The notes beneath the pieces are model-generated. The model had not been told where the DNA came from, searched no databases, and saw only the letters and a list, made by a program, of their open reading frames with translations. A DNA stretch of 23,019 nucleotides. Source: a virus. This document shows positions 15,017 to 21,301 of this stretch, in pieces (position 1 is the first letter of the stretch; every line of letters begins with the position of its first letter). Location: the IMG/VR virus record IMGVR_UViG_3300009285_000829, positions 1-23,019 of that record, one strand, 5' to 3'. The translations under genes were made by a program, and so were the position numbers.

Positions 15017-15810
15017 TTCGCCCCCCTTCTCTTCCGCGCCGCTTCGCATTTGTCGAGTGCCATTTGATACTTGCTTACCGGCAACTCAGCCAAGGACTCC
15101 ACTTTCAGCCAGGCAAGGAATGATTTTTTGTTGTTTATGTTATCTTCCATCATGGTGTGGAGATCCGCGGCCTGCTTTTCAGTGATGACTTCCACTAGTG
15201 GCGTCTGTGAATCGTCATCTTCTTTATCTTGCTCAGTCGCTAACCCCAGGCCCATACTCAAGGTCTGGCGCTTGGCATAATTGACCGACATCTGGATCAA
15301 CTGTGACGGAGAAACCTTTCCCTCCAGCCTCATATCAGGCATGGCCGGGAAAGGGTATTGTTCTGTATGCCCTTCCTCGTGCTTGATGGTGCAGGTTACG
15401 TTAATCCAAAGCACCCCTTTATCTCCCATGACCGGGGCATCCTGGCGGTGATCGAAGGTCAGCCCGCACTGCTCCATCCATGGGGTGACTGCCGCCACGA
15501 GGGCCGGGTAATCCGCGTATGAGAATAAGGTGTTCCCGGCTGTCTTCCCGGTTCTGTTATGTTTTACGTTCTTTTTCAGTCCATTGAATTTTGACATAGC
15601 CTTATGATAGGCTGCTTTTGCTAAGTCGGCGCGGTACTCACGCTCAAGTTCCATAAACTTTTGCAGCTTGTCAACATCGAGATTCCTTTCCACCGCCAGC
15701 CTCAACAGGCCGGATGGCGAGTTGTCTACCGGCACGAGACTATTATATGTTGGCGCTACCTGTAATGGCGCGATTGTCAGTTCTTCACCCATGCTATTCT
15801 TCTTTGTCAT
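15013..15810 (-). CDS. erf: ERF-family single-strand annealing protein
   Basis: 265 residues. The central ERF-like domain (about 45-195) includes KAMSKFNGLKKNVKHNRTG, then SYADYPALVAAVTPWMEQCGL (97-116 plus), and the glycine-rich IQMSVNYAKRQTLSMGLGL (172-190) followed by an acidic EQDKEDDD. These match the P22 Erf/ERF superfamily pattern. Role: binds single-stranded DNA and anneals complementary strands, working with the nuclease gene that overlaps its stop. A strong GAGGAGG precedes the ATG at 15810; Met7 is an alternative start. The 5' end overlaps the upstream small gene by 17 nt. Confidence 0.88.
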   Translation of the reverse strand: MTKKNSMGEELTIAPLQVAPTYNSLVPVDNSPSGLLRLAVERNLDVDKLQKFMELEREYRADLAKAAYHKAMSKFNGLKKNVKHNRTGKTAGNTLFSYADYPALVAAVTPWMEQCGLTFDHRQDAPVMGDKGVLWINVTCTIKHEEGHTEQYPFPAMPDMRLEGKVSPSQLIQMSVNYAKRQTLSMGLGLATEQDKEDDDSQTPLVEVITEKQAADLHTMMEDNINNKKSFLAWLKVESLAELPVSKYQMALDKCEAARKRRGAK

Positions 15811-16126
15811 GGTCGGCCACCTCCTCGATTTTATAAAAAGCTTCGCGTATGTTGCTTCGCCTAGTCTGTACCTGGATAAGAATCTCCCTCACTTTCCTCC
15901 CCAGCTCTGCATCTCGCGCAGCCTGCCCGTACAGATCACGATCCTCGCGGGGGAAATTCCGCCTCACGTCTTTATCAAAGAATTGTTTCTCACCCCATAG
16001 TTCTATTCTGCCGCCCTTCTCCAACAACTCCTTGTTCCTAGCCCTTCCCAGCAACTCCTTGTTCCGACTCACCGCGTCGGCCTGTATTGCGATTAAATCG
16101 GATGCTAATTGTTTGTAGTCAATCAT
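15794..16126 (-). CDS. Hypothetical leftward-operon protein with short internal repeat
   Basis: 110 residues, charged and mostly helical, with a good TAAGGAGG before ATG 16126. It carries RNKELL twice with a 9-residue period (about residues 21-26 and 30-35), encoded by a 14-bp direct repeat at 16025-16038 and 16052-16065. No catalytic or zinc motif is visible. The stop lies inside the ERF gene (17-nt overlap), so the two are probably co-translated. Function unknown. Confidence 0.7.
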   Translation of the reverse strand: MIDYKQLASDLIAIQADAVSRNKELLGRARNKELLEKGGRIELWGEKQFFDKDVRRNFPREDRDLYGQAARDAELGRKVREILIQVQTRRSNIREAFYKIEEVADHDKEE

Positions 16127-16135
16127 GTTTCCTCC

Positions 16136-16429
16136 TTACCTTCTATTTGCCTCTGCTGTTTGCAAATCAGCAACGCTTGAAACATCGTGATGGGCGCAAT
16201 CTTTTATCAGAGTGTCATAGCCGTGGATTTCCTGTACACGTTCTCCTGGGCGGTAATCTCTGGTTTGTAACGTCATCACGGTTCCGTCGGAGAATACAAT
16301 ACATCCAGCTTCTTCTGCCCAATTCCTGAGTTTCTTGAATGCGCCATTATGCACCGTCCGATGGACTATCCGCCTTTGCCCAGAGTAGCCAGACCACTCA
16401 CCCTCAATAATGAACCGTCTTGCTCTCAT
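16136..16429 (-). CDS. Hypothetical protein
   Basis: 97 residues with a strong Shine-Dalgarno (GAACAGGAGGAACC-ATG). It is basic at the N-terminus (MRARRF, RRIVHRTVH) with a beta-rich middle (GCIVFSDGTVMTLQTRDY). No recognised family. It is packed between two similar small genes of the leftward operon (9 bp to the next). Function unknown. Confidence 0.65.
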   Translation of the reverse strand: MRARRFIIEGEWSGYSGQRRIVHRTVHNGAFKKLRNWAEEAGCIVFSDGTVMTLQTRDYRPGERVQEIHGYDTLIKDCAHHDVSSVADLQTAEANRR

Positions 16430-16441
16430 GGTTCCTCCTGT

Positions 16442-16636
16442 TCATATCTCTTTGCCGTTTATGCCCGCGAGGTAAAGTCGTTCATTGCAGTGGTAAAACT
16501 GCAAGCTGATTCCATCCTGACGGGTTTGTTCAACGAGGTGGGCACCTCCGCATATACTGCAAGCAATGGTTTCACCAAGCTCCGGCTTAGCCGCCAGCTC
16601 TTTGCTGCTGATAGCAAAATAAGGGATTTTATTCAT
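16442..16636 (-). CDS. Small putative zinc-ribbon protein
   Basis: 64 residues. CSICGGAHL (C26, C29) followed by FYHCNERLYL suggests a partial or split zinc ribbon with one more Cys and nearby His ligands. The ATG at 16634-16636 overlaps the upstream stop by a few nt, which supports coupling. The function is not recognised; small zinc-ribbon proteins are common in phage early operons. Confidence 0.6.
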   Translation of the reverse strand: MNKIPYFAISSKELAAKPELGETIACSICGGAHLVEQTRQDGISLQFYHCNERLYLAGINGKEI

Positions 16637-16895
16637 CCTGTTCGTATTCCTCTTGCGCCACTCGCTCGGCTACTAGGGCCGCATATTTATCGTAGACCTT
16701 CTCGACCGGGTGCCTTTTCTCCACCATGATTTCATACAAGCAGTCAATCTTCTCATACGGCTCCATTGCGTGAAATAGTCGATCCCGGTCACAATATTCT
16801 TTCCACAGTCTCTCTATCTGCGGCTCAACATACATCGCCCACCGCGTATCAGCGGCCATTTCCTCGGGTGTTTCGTCCATTGGGTCACGGGGCAT
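16629..16895 (-). CDS. Hypothetical acidic protein
   Basis: 88 residues, acidic (many Glu/Asp), helical, with an aromatic-rich centre (TRWAMYVEPQIERLWKEYCD). GGAGG lies 8 nt before the ATG at 16895. It has no known motif and overlaps the downstream zinc-ribbon gene by 8 nt. Leftward operon member of unknown function. Confidence 0.65.
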   Translation of the reverse strand: MPRDPMDETPEEMAADTRWAMYVEPQIERLWKEYCDRDRLFHAMEPYEKIDCLYEIMVEKRHPVEKVYDKYAALVAERVAQEEYEQDE

Positions 16896-16916
16896 TTAGT
16901 GCGCCTCCGCCTCGGC

Positions 16917-17330
16917 TCAAGTGTAGTGGTCCTTATCGCTCAAGGAGACCTTCACCGTCAGCCGATACTGGTTGTCTATCGACGCCGCCAAGCCGTCAAC
17001 GAATGACCGCGCTACAGCATTGCGGCTTTTTGTTAATTGCCGCTTTACCGCTTCCGTGATAGCCGGTTTTTGTTCGTCAACAAATTCTTTCAGCGCCTGC
17101 TTTGCGCAGTCCATGATCGCTTCACGACAAAACCATTGTATGAAGGGGAGGCCCGAAGAGAAGCCTGATGAATTTCCTTTATGATCGACCTTTATGTTCA
17201 AGGCCGCCTCGATAATTTTATCGAGCATAATGGCAGATCCGCCGAACGCCTCAATTATTGCGGCGTGTATCTTTTCTCGAATGATAGGTTCAATTAATTC
17301 TTTGCTGATACTTAAATTTAGATCGCTCAT
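16917..17330 (-). CDS. First gene of leftward operon, hypothetical
   Basis: 137 residues from ATG 17330, chosen because GGAGG (17339-17343, minus strand) lies 8 nt upstream and the promoter lies just beyond. The longer frame to 17447 would cross the control region and the Cro start, so it is rejected. The protein is helical, with ISKELIEPIIREKIHAAIIEAF at the N-terminus and a C-terminal part that may bind a partner; there is no helix-turn-helix, so it is not an obvious cI substitute. Being promoter-proximal and opposite cro, it should be made very early. No family recognised. Confidence 0.75.
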   Translation of the reverse strand: MSDLNLSISKELIEPIIREKIHAAIIEAFGGSAIMLDKIIEAALNIKVDHKGNSSGFSSGLPFIQWFCREAIMDCAKQALKEFVDEQKPAITEAVKRQLTKSRNAVARSFVDGLAASIDNQYRLTVKVSLSDKDHYT

Positions 17331-17353
17331 GATTTGTACCTCCGTCTCATAAT

Positions 17354-17382
17354 ATAGTACAATCTTTCCTTGTTGTATACAA
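17354..17382 (-). promoter_or_regulatory. Leftward early promoter (PL-like)
   Basis: On the minus strand, TTGTAT (17377-17382) and TACTAT (17354-17359) are separated by exactly 17 nt, giving a plausible sigma70 promoter with a start near 17347 and a very short leader to the GGAGG and ATG at 17330. The spacer and both hexamers overlap the two operator-like sites, so it is probably repressed by the Cro-like protein. Confidence 0.55.
17358..17374. promoter_or_regulatory. Operator-like site 1
   Basis: TACAATCTTTCCTTGTT: imperfect inverted arms TACAA/TTGTT around a 7-nt centre. It is nearly identical to the site starting 20 bp further right. It covers the leftward promoter spacer and the edge of its -10. 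Likely bound by the Cro-like product of the adjacent gene (inference). Confidence 0.6.
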
Positions 17383-17394
17383 TCTTTCCTTGTA
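17378..17394. promoter_or_regulatory. Operator-like site 2
   Basis: TACAATCTTTCCTTGTA: perfect 5-bp inverted arms (TACAA/TTGTA) around the same 7-nt centre as site 1, 20 bp away (about two helical turns, same face). It overlaps the -35 regions of both divergent promoters. A further perfect palindrome TTGTATACAA (17373-17382) bridges the two sites. Phage repressor operators typically look like this. Confidence 0.65.
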
Positions 17395-17417
17395 TTTATT
17401 TCCATGGCGTCTATAAT
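17390..17417 (+). promoter_or_regulatory. Rightward early promoter (PR-like)
   Basis: Perfect -10 TATAAT (17412-17417) with a weak -35 TTGTAT (17390-17395) at 16-nt spacing. The start would be near 17424, followed by AGGAG (17428-17432) and the ATG at 17438. The -35 overlaps operator site 2, so autoregulation by the Cro-like protein is expected. Confidence 0.65.
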
Positions 17418-17437
17418 AACTGGAACCAGGAGAAAAT

Positions 17438-17668
17438 ATGCAAGCAAATCCCCTACAGAGGGCCATTAATCTGATCGGGATGCCAAAGATAGCGTTCATC
17501 TGCGGCGTCTCCTACCAGGCCGTACAGTCCTGGCTAAAACGCGGCCTTCCGTCTACCGAGTGGACCGGGGAAACGTTTTACGCCGAAAAAATCCAGTTCG
17601 AGACTTTAGGTAAGGTGTCCAGGAAGTCACTCCTAGACTGGAGTCTGTGGCAGAGAAAGAAGAAATGA
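17438..17668 (+). CDS. Cro-like helix-turn-helix transcriptional regulator
   Basis: 76 residues. The N-terminal half reads as a Cro/YdaS-type helix-turn-helix: LQRAINLIGMPKIAFICGVS (about 6-25) with the recognition helix YQAVQSWLKRGLP (about 26-38), then a WTGETFYAEKIQ segment typical of small Cro-like proteins. It is a dimeric DNA-binding repressor by family. The gene sits directly right of two operator-like sites and divergent promoters, behind AGGAG, which is the classic cro position. No partner cI gene is present on the opposite strand. Basic C-terminus (WQRKKK). Confidence 0.82.
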   Translation: MQANPLQRAINLIGMPKIAFICGVSYQAVQSWLKRGLPSTEWTGETFYAEKIQFETLGKVSRKSLLDWSLWQRKKK

Positions 17669-17955
17669 TCCACCTCTACACCGCTTCATACCAGCCAGCG
17701 ATTAAATTCACTGTAGATGACGACGGCTACTCTGAAGTATTCACCACCCCCGGCAATCGTCTTATTTGCACAGTCTGCTGCCGTAAGCGCCGACCTGCCA
17801 AGAATCTCCTGGCCCAAGTATTTTATGATAACGTGCGCTTCTCATGCGCCCAGGGGGAGGGCTGCAAGGATCCGAAAGTGATCGCGGCGAAACGGAAACT
17901 TGAGTTTGAGAATCGTAGCAAGGGGCAGAAAGCCAGATGGAGGAAGGCGTGTTGA
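17665..17955 (+). CDS. Hypothetical protein with Cys-rich putative zinc site
   Basis: 96 residues from ATG 17665, which overlaps the cro stop (ATGA). An upstream in-frame GTG at 17647 is less likely. CTVCC (about 36-40) and CAQGEGC (about 61-67) form a C-x2-C...C-x5-C pattern suggesting a zinc-binding module. The C-terminus is basic (RKLEFENRSKGQKARWRK). Probably nucleic-acid-associated, but no family is recognised. Rightward early operon. Confidence 0.65.
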   Translation: MIHLYTASYQPAIKFTVDDDGYSEVFTTPGNRLICTVCCRKRRPAKNLLAQVFYDNVRFSCAQGEGCKDPKVIAAKRKLEFENRSKGQKARWRKAC

Positions 17956-18245
17956 AGAAATACATTCTTGTAGACCGGATCCCAGTTCCCGAGCCTGATC
18001 TGATAAAGTGGGGTCAATGGTTTGAAACGGCAGCTAGAGTTGTGCGCCAAGAAACATTCGATGGCGTCACGGTTTCCACGGTGTTTTTGTCTCTTGATCA
18101 TAATTTCAGCCACGGTAAACCATTATTATTTGAGACAATGGTATTTGGCGGAGTCCACGATCAAGATCAGGAACGCTGTTCAACCTGGGAGGAGGCCGAA
18201 GCTATGCACGAGGCGATAAAGGCGAAAGTTAAGGCGGGCCTATGA
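17952..18245 (+). CDS. Conserved phage hypothetical protein
   Basis: 97 residues if started at TTG 17952, which gives the familiar N-terminus MKKYILVDRIPVPEPDLIKW and has GGAGGAAGG at 17939-17947. GTG 17949 and ATG 17937 are in-frame alternatives. The TTG overlaps the previous stop. The middle (VSTVFLSLDHNF, PLLFETMVFGG) and the ending STWEEAEAMHEAIKAKV match a widespread phage hypothetical family known to me by its sequence pattern. No enzymatic motif is evident. Confidence 0.75.
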   Translation: MKKYILVDRIPVPEPDLIKWGQWFETAARVVRQETFDGVTVSTVFLSLDHNFSHGKPLLFETMVFGGVHDQDQERCSTWEEAEAMHEAIKAKVKAGL

Positions 18246-18298
18246 AACTCACCGCCGCCGCTTTCTTTATTATCGGCTGGATTTGCGATCATGGTTGA
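18242..18298 (+). CDS. Possible 18-residue micro-ORF
   Basis: ATG at 18242 overlaps the upstream stop (ATGA) and encodes MKLTAAAFFIIGWICDHG. It is hydrophobic with a Lys at the N-terminus, like a tiny membrane peptide or a truncated membrane gene. Its end overlaps the -35 of the next promoter. The 4-nt coupling used throughout this operon is the only support. Confidence 0.3.
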   Translation: MKLTAAAFFIIGWICDHG

Positions 18299-18323
18299 CT
18301 TACCTGGTATGGTAAACTATGCT
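18295..18323 (+). promoter_or_regulatory. Internal sigma70-type promoter
   Basis: TTGACT (18295-18300, 5 of 6) and TATGCT (18318-18323, 4 of 6) with the optimal 17-nt spacing. The predicted start is near 18330, at the base of the long inverted repeat that ends in a T-run. It drives either a short RNA or an attenuated transcript into the GIY-YIG gene. Confidence 0.6.
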
Positions 18324-18326
18324 CTT

Positions 18327-18393
18327 AGCTACCGATGGGACAAGCGCCAGCCTTCTGATGCTGATACCATCGGATTACCATCGGTAGCTTTTT
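18327..18393 (+). ncRNA. Candidate small structured RNA or attenuator leader
   Basis: AGCTACCGATGG (18327-18338) and CCATCGGTAGCT (18378-18389) are a perfect 12-bp inverted repeat around a 39-nt loop, directly followed by T5. Inside the loop, CAGC...GCTG can form a small hairpin. The 3' arm is partly duplicated: TACCATCGG occurs at 18365-18373 and 18376-18384, so the 5' arm can pair with either copy. With the promoter ending at 18323, a transcript of about 64 nt starting at the stem and stopping at the T-run is predicted. No match to a known RNA family is recognised. Confidence 0.5.
18378..18393 (+). terminator. Rho-independent terminator-like end
   Basis: The 3' arm of the 12-bp stem followed by TTTTT (18389-18393). 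The loop is long, but the stem is perfect and GC-containing. Read-through would be needed for upstream promoters to reach the replication genes. Confidence 0.5.
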
Positions 18394-18416
18394 AACTCGT
18401 ATCAGGAGTTTCGTAA

Positions 18417-18761
18417 ATGAAAAACTGGATTGTCGTTTCTTGGAAGAACTTTATTCTCCCCCCAAAATCCGCTGTATATGCTGTATATATTGGTGGGAAA
18501 CTAACATACATCGGACAATCAGTAGATATCCGTAATAGGTTCTATGAACACAATATCAGATATGGATATGCAAAAAATATCATCACTCCGTGGGGCGATT
18601 ACCCAGATGATTCAACCATAACAATCAAGTACAGTTTATCAAAAAAATATGGTGACTGGGCCATGCGTGAGTTACGGTTAATCAGGAGATTAAGGCCACC
18701 CCTCAATAAATCAGGGAAAGGGCGAAAGTCCTTAATAAAAAATTCCTATGGAAGAGAATAA
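18417..18761 (+). CDS. Free-standing GIY-YIG endonuclease
   Basis: 114 residues with AGGAG before the ATG. The GIY-YIG core is at the N-terminus: AVYAVYIGGKLTYIGQS (19-35; Tyr21 and Y31-I-G33), then DIRNRFYEH (37-45, Arg39/Arg41) and the catalytic Glu85 in MRELRLIRRLRPPLN (83-97, Asn97). Only the nuclease domain is present, with no DNA-binding extension, as in small phage homing nucleases. It is AT-rich compared with its neighbours and lies directly after the promoter/terminator element, ahead of the replication genes, so it may be a mobile insertion. Confidence 0.85.
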   Translation: MKNWIVVSWKNFILPPKSAVYAVYIGGKLTYIGQSVDIRNRFYEHNIRYGYAKNIITPWGDYPDDSTITIKYSLSKKYGDWAMRELRLIRRLRPPLNKSGKGRKSLIKNSYGRE

Positions 18762-18762
18762 C

Positions 18763-19572
18763 ATGGCAAAATGTGATGTTTGGATGCCACTGTATATTGG
18801 TGATTATTTGTCCAATACTTCCAGATTAACCACCGAACAACATGGTGCGTATATGTTGCTTATTATGGATTATTGGGTAAATGGGAGAATACCTGACGAT
18901 GACCAGTCATTAGCAAATATCACTCGTTTACCAATGGATAGATGGCTTGGTATAAAGAGTGCAATATCAAAATATTTTACTATCTCAAATGGGGAATGGG
19001 TACAGGAACGCATTGAAGCAGAAAAAGAAAAGGCAGAATACCTATCAAAAGTGAGGGCTGTAGCTGGCAGCAAAGGGGGTAGCAAAACTCAAGCAAACAT
19101 AACAGCAAATATCAATCATAGCTTAACACCTTCACCTTCACCTTCACCTTCAGAATTACCTTCAGAAGAGAGCGTTGCGGGCAAGCCGCCCCCTAGACCT
19201 AAGTTTCAAAAACCTTCAAAGCGTAAAAAATTGTCAAATAATGTCATTGACAGTCAATTACAATCAGCAATGTCAACACATACAGATACAGATACAGATA
19301 CAAAAAAAGATATTGGTCATTTTGACCTATTCTGGTCTTTATATCCTCGAAAGGTAAAAAGAAAGGAGTCTCAGAAAGTTTGGTCATCGCGTAAACTTGA
19401 TAGCCACGTTGAGACCATCACTGCGGACATCAAAAACAGAATCAAGAACCACAAACAATGGGTTGAGGGATTTATTCCCCACCCAACGACCTACCTACGT
19501 GGAGAATTATGGAATGACGCCATTGAGCCAGCAGGAAGGCAGGCTGTAGATCCATTCAAGGGGGCGCAATGA
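18763..19572 (+). CDS. DUF1376-type replication initiator protein
   Basis: 269 residues from ATG 18763 (GGAAGAG upstream; another ATG 5 codons earlier overlaps the GIY-YIG stop). The N-terminal DUF1376 domain (MPLYIGDYLSNTSRLTTEQH, GAYMLLIMDYW, GRIPDDD; about 8-65) is winged-helix-like. A low-complexity linker follows (TPSPSPSPS and THTDTDTDT). The C-terminal domain (FDLFWSLYPRKVKRKESQKVW ... PHPTTYLRGELWND) is the form found at the end of lambda O-like initiators. Role: origin binding and helicase loading, by family and by its place just before the primase and helicase genes. The linker DNA contains repeats that may be the origin. Confidence 0.82.
   Translation: MAKCDVWMPLYIGDYLSNTSRLTTEQHGAYMLLIMDYWVNGRIPDDDQSLANITRLPMDRWLGIKSAISKYFTISNGEWVQERIEAEKEKAEYLSKVRAVAGSKGGSKTQANITANINHSLTPSPSPSPSELPSEESVAGKPPPRPKFQKPSKRKKLSNNVIDSQLQSAMSTHTDTDTDTKKDIGHFDLFWSLYPRKVKRKESQKVWSSRKLDSHVETITADIKNRIKNHKQWVEGFIPHPTTYLRGELWNDAIEPAGRQAVDPFKGAQ
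19128..19301. repeat. Short tandem repeats and TGTCA motifs in the initiator linker
   Basis: Four tandem copies of a TTCACC hexamer (about 19128-19153) and about four copies of AGATAC (about 19278-19301) flank an AT-rich stretch. That stretch has TGTCA at 19232, 19242 and 19271, and the palindrome TGTCATTGACA at 19242-19252. The hexamers encode Ser-Pro and Thr-Asp runs. The position inside an initiator gene resembles the lambda ori arrangement. Confidence 0.5.
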
Positions 19573-19985
19573 CGATTGACGAATTCCTCTCAAGACTGGA
19601 GAAAGTAAAGTGGAACGGAACTGATGGGATGGCCTCCTGTCCAGGACATGATGACAAAAACCCCTCCTTGACTATCAAATTGGCCCCAGACGGTAAAATC
19701 ATCCTCCACTGTTTTGCGGGATGTTCAGTGTTCGATATTTGCTCTGCCTTGGAGTTGGATATCACGGATCTCTTTCCAGATAAGATTGAAACTTACGAAC
19801 CTCACAAACGCACCTACTTCAACCCAGTCCATGTGTTCAACGCCCTCTATCGTGATCTGGTGTGGCTGGAGATGTGCGCCAAGCACATTGCCGACTATGG
19901 GGCTCTATGCCCAGAAAACCAGGAAAGGCTGCAAGGGGTATCCCAGCGGTTCCACGAAGCCCACGAGCATATCAATCAGCGATGA
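19569..19985 (+). CDS. CHC2-type primase zinc-finger protein
   Basis: 138 residues. A DnaG/T7 gp4-like CHC2 zinc-binding domain lies at 15-65: CPGHDDKNPSL (C24, H27) and ILHCFAGCSVFDI (C48, C52). It reads template DNA for primer synthesis in primases. No TOPRIM catalytic domain follows; the rest is a helical tail (LVWLEMCAKHIADYGAL...). It overlaps the initiator stop and the helicase start by 4 nt (ATGA each), so the three products are made together. It may recruit host or phage primase activity to the helicase; the missing catalytic domain is a real feature here. Confidence 0.85.
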   Translation: MTIDEFLSRLEKVKWNGTDGMASCPGHDDKNPSLTIKLAPDGKIILHCFAGCSVFDICSALELDITDLFPDKIETYEPHKRTYFNPVHVFNALYRDLVWLEMCAKHIADYGALCPENQERLQGVSQRFHEAHEHINQR

Positions 19986-20947
19986 GCGTACAAGGCCTGA
20001 ACCGCTCGGCGGATATTGGGGACAAGATGCTGCAAGTCATGGTGGATGAATCAGAGATCAACTTCGAAAAGTATCTTGACCCAATACCAGAAGCCGAACG
20101 AGTGAAACCGGCCCAGAGTTACGAGCAGGCACTTGTGGATCGTTTCTACGGCGAGAACCCAGACCCAGGATGTTACCTACCATGGCAGAAATCGCACAGT
20201 CAATTCAAGTTCCGGCCCGGGGAACTGTCGATCTGGGCGGGCACCAATTCTCACGGGAAGAGCATGCTGATCTCCCAGGTTGTGCTGTACCTTATGGCAC
20301 AATCGCAGAAGTGCTGTATCGCGTCGATGGAGATGAAGCCACTGGCTACACTCCAGAGGCAGGCCCGGCAGTTCGTTGGGTCGGAAGCCCCAACTATCCA
20401 GGCATTACGTGGATACATGACGTGGTGTGCTGGCCGATTATGGATTTACGATCAAATCGGGACGGTTAAAGCGGAGCGCATGCTGGCAGTAGCGAGACAT
20501 TGCATCAGGGAGATAGGGATTCAACATTTCGTGATCGACTCGCTGATGAAATGCGGGATCGGATCTGACGATTACAACCGACAAAAACACTTAGTTGACG
20601 AACTCTCCACGCTCGCGAAAGATACGGGGTCGCATATCCATTTAGTAGCCCATTCACGGAAGGGAGAGACAGAGCATAAGGTGATCGATAAATTTGATAT
20701 CAAGGGGGCAAGTGAGATCACGGACATGGCGGATAACGTTCTTATTGTCTGGAAGAACCGCCAGAAAGAGGACGGTGACAATTCTGTGGATCCTGATGCC
20801 ATGCTGATTATTGACAAACAGCGGAACGGGGAACACACGCCAAAATATAGACTGTTTTATCATCGCCCATCATTCCAGAGTATGACTTGGGCTGGCGATG
20901 GGAAAGCAATTCCAGAGGACTATCAGCGATGCCGGTGGATGGCATGA
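19982..20947 (+). CDS. DnaB-like replicative helicase (RecA-fold ATPase)
   Basis: 321 residues from ATG 19982, which overlaps the previous stop; a GTG far upstream lies in the primase gene and is rejected. Walker A AGTNSHGKS (86-94), an EMKP segment after strand 2 (117-120, catalytic Glu region), Walker B HFVIDSL (182-188), the conserved HLVAHSRK (220-227) and DKQRNGE near the C-terminus are all DnaB C-terminal domain signatures. There is no DnaB N-terminal domain; the first about 80 residues are short and unrelated. Role: 5'-3' unwinding of the replication fork, working with the CHC2 protein and the initiator. Confidence 0.88.
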   Translation: MSVQGLNRSADIGDKMLQVMVDESEINFEKYLDPIPEAERVKPAQSYEQALVDRFYGENPDPGCYLPWQKSHSQFKFRPGELSIWAGTNSHGKSMLISQVVLYLMAQSQKCCIASMEMKPLATLQRQARQFVGSEAPTIQALRGYMTWCAGRLWIYDQIGTVKAERMLAVARHCIREIGIQHFVIDSLMKCGIGSDDYNRQKHLVDELSTLAKDTGSHIHLVAHSRKGETEHKVIDKFDIKGASEITDMADNVLIVWKNRQKEDGDNSVDPDAMLIIDKQRNGEHTPKYRLFYHRPSFQSMTWAGDGKAIPEDYQRCRWMA

Positions 20948-21039
20948 GCAGCGAGGCCGTATTAACCGGCCAGGTGATTACGCAGGAGCGGATCGCTAAA
21001 GCAGACACGAGTATATTCAGAGGGCCGTTACATGACTGA
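20944..21039 (+). CDS. 31-residue micro-gene
   Basis: ATG 20944 overlaps the helicase stop (ATGA). It encodes a 31-residue polar peptide (MSSEAVLTGQVITQERIAKA then DTSIFRGPLHD) and ends inside the next gene start (8-nt overlap). The tight coupling on both sides supports translation. Function unknown. Confidence 0.5.
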   Translation: MSSEAVLTGQVITQERIAKADTSIFRGPLHD

Positions 21040-21301
21040 CACACCGATTGCTGATGCTTTCCAGGAATGGAGACACCGGATTAGGGAAAATCCAGACAGT
21101 GATATTTTCTATTCTGACCCAATTCTGGTATGGACTGAGAGTGCCCGTGCCTGCCTTGCGCAGATGAAGCCATTTCTTGATGCGTATCTGGCGTTCGAAG
21201 TTTCGACATTTGAAGATACTTGGTCACTCGAACAGGCAATGTATTCGACATACCGATCCCACGTCATTTCACTACTGAAAGAGTTGGAGGAAAAAGTATG
21301 A
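21032..21301 (+). CDS. Hypothetical protein
   Basis: 89 residues, acidic and rich in aromatics (AFQEWRHRI, WTESARACLAQM, EDTWSLEQAMYSTYRSH), helical throughout. It overlaps the micro-gene before it and the gene after it (ATGA at 21298). No motif recognised. Confidence 0.65.
   Translation: MTDTPIADAFQEWRHRIRENPDSDIFYSDPILVWTESARACLAQMKPFLDAYLAFEVSTFEDTWSLEQAMYSTYRSHVISLLKELEEKV

Noticed and set aside
16917-17447. 176-residue version of the first leftward gene
   Set aside because: It would cross both operators and the cro start. The ATG at 17330 has a proper Shine-Dalgarno just inside the predicted promoter.
18327-18389. tRNA or tRNA-like gene suggested by the long terminal stem
   Set aside because: No D-loop, anticodon or TTCGA-type T-loop features; the stem is 12 bp and ends in a T-run like a terminator.
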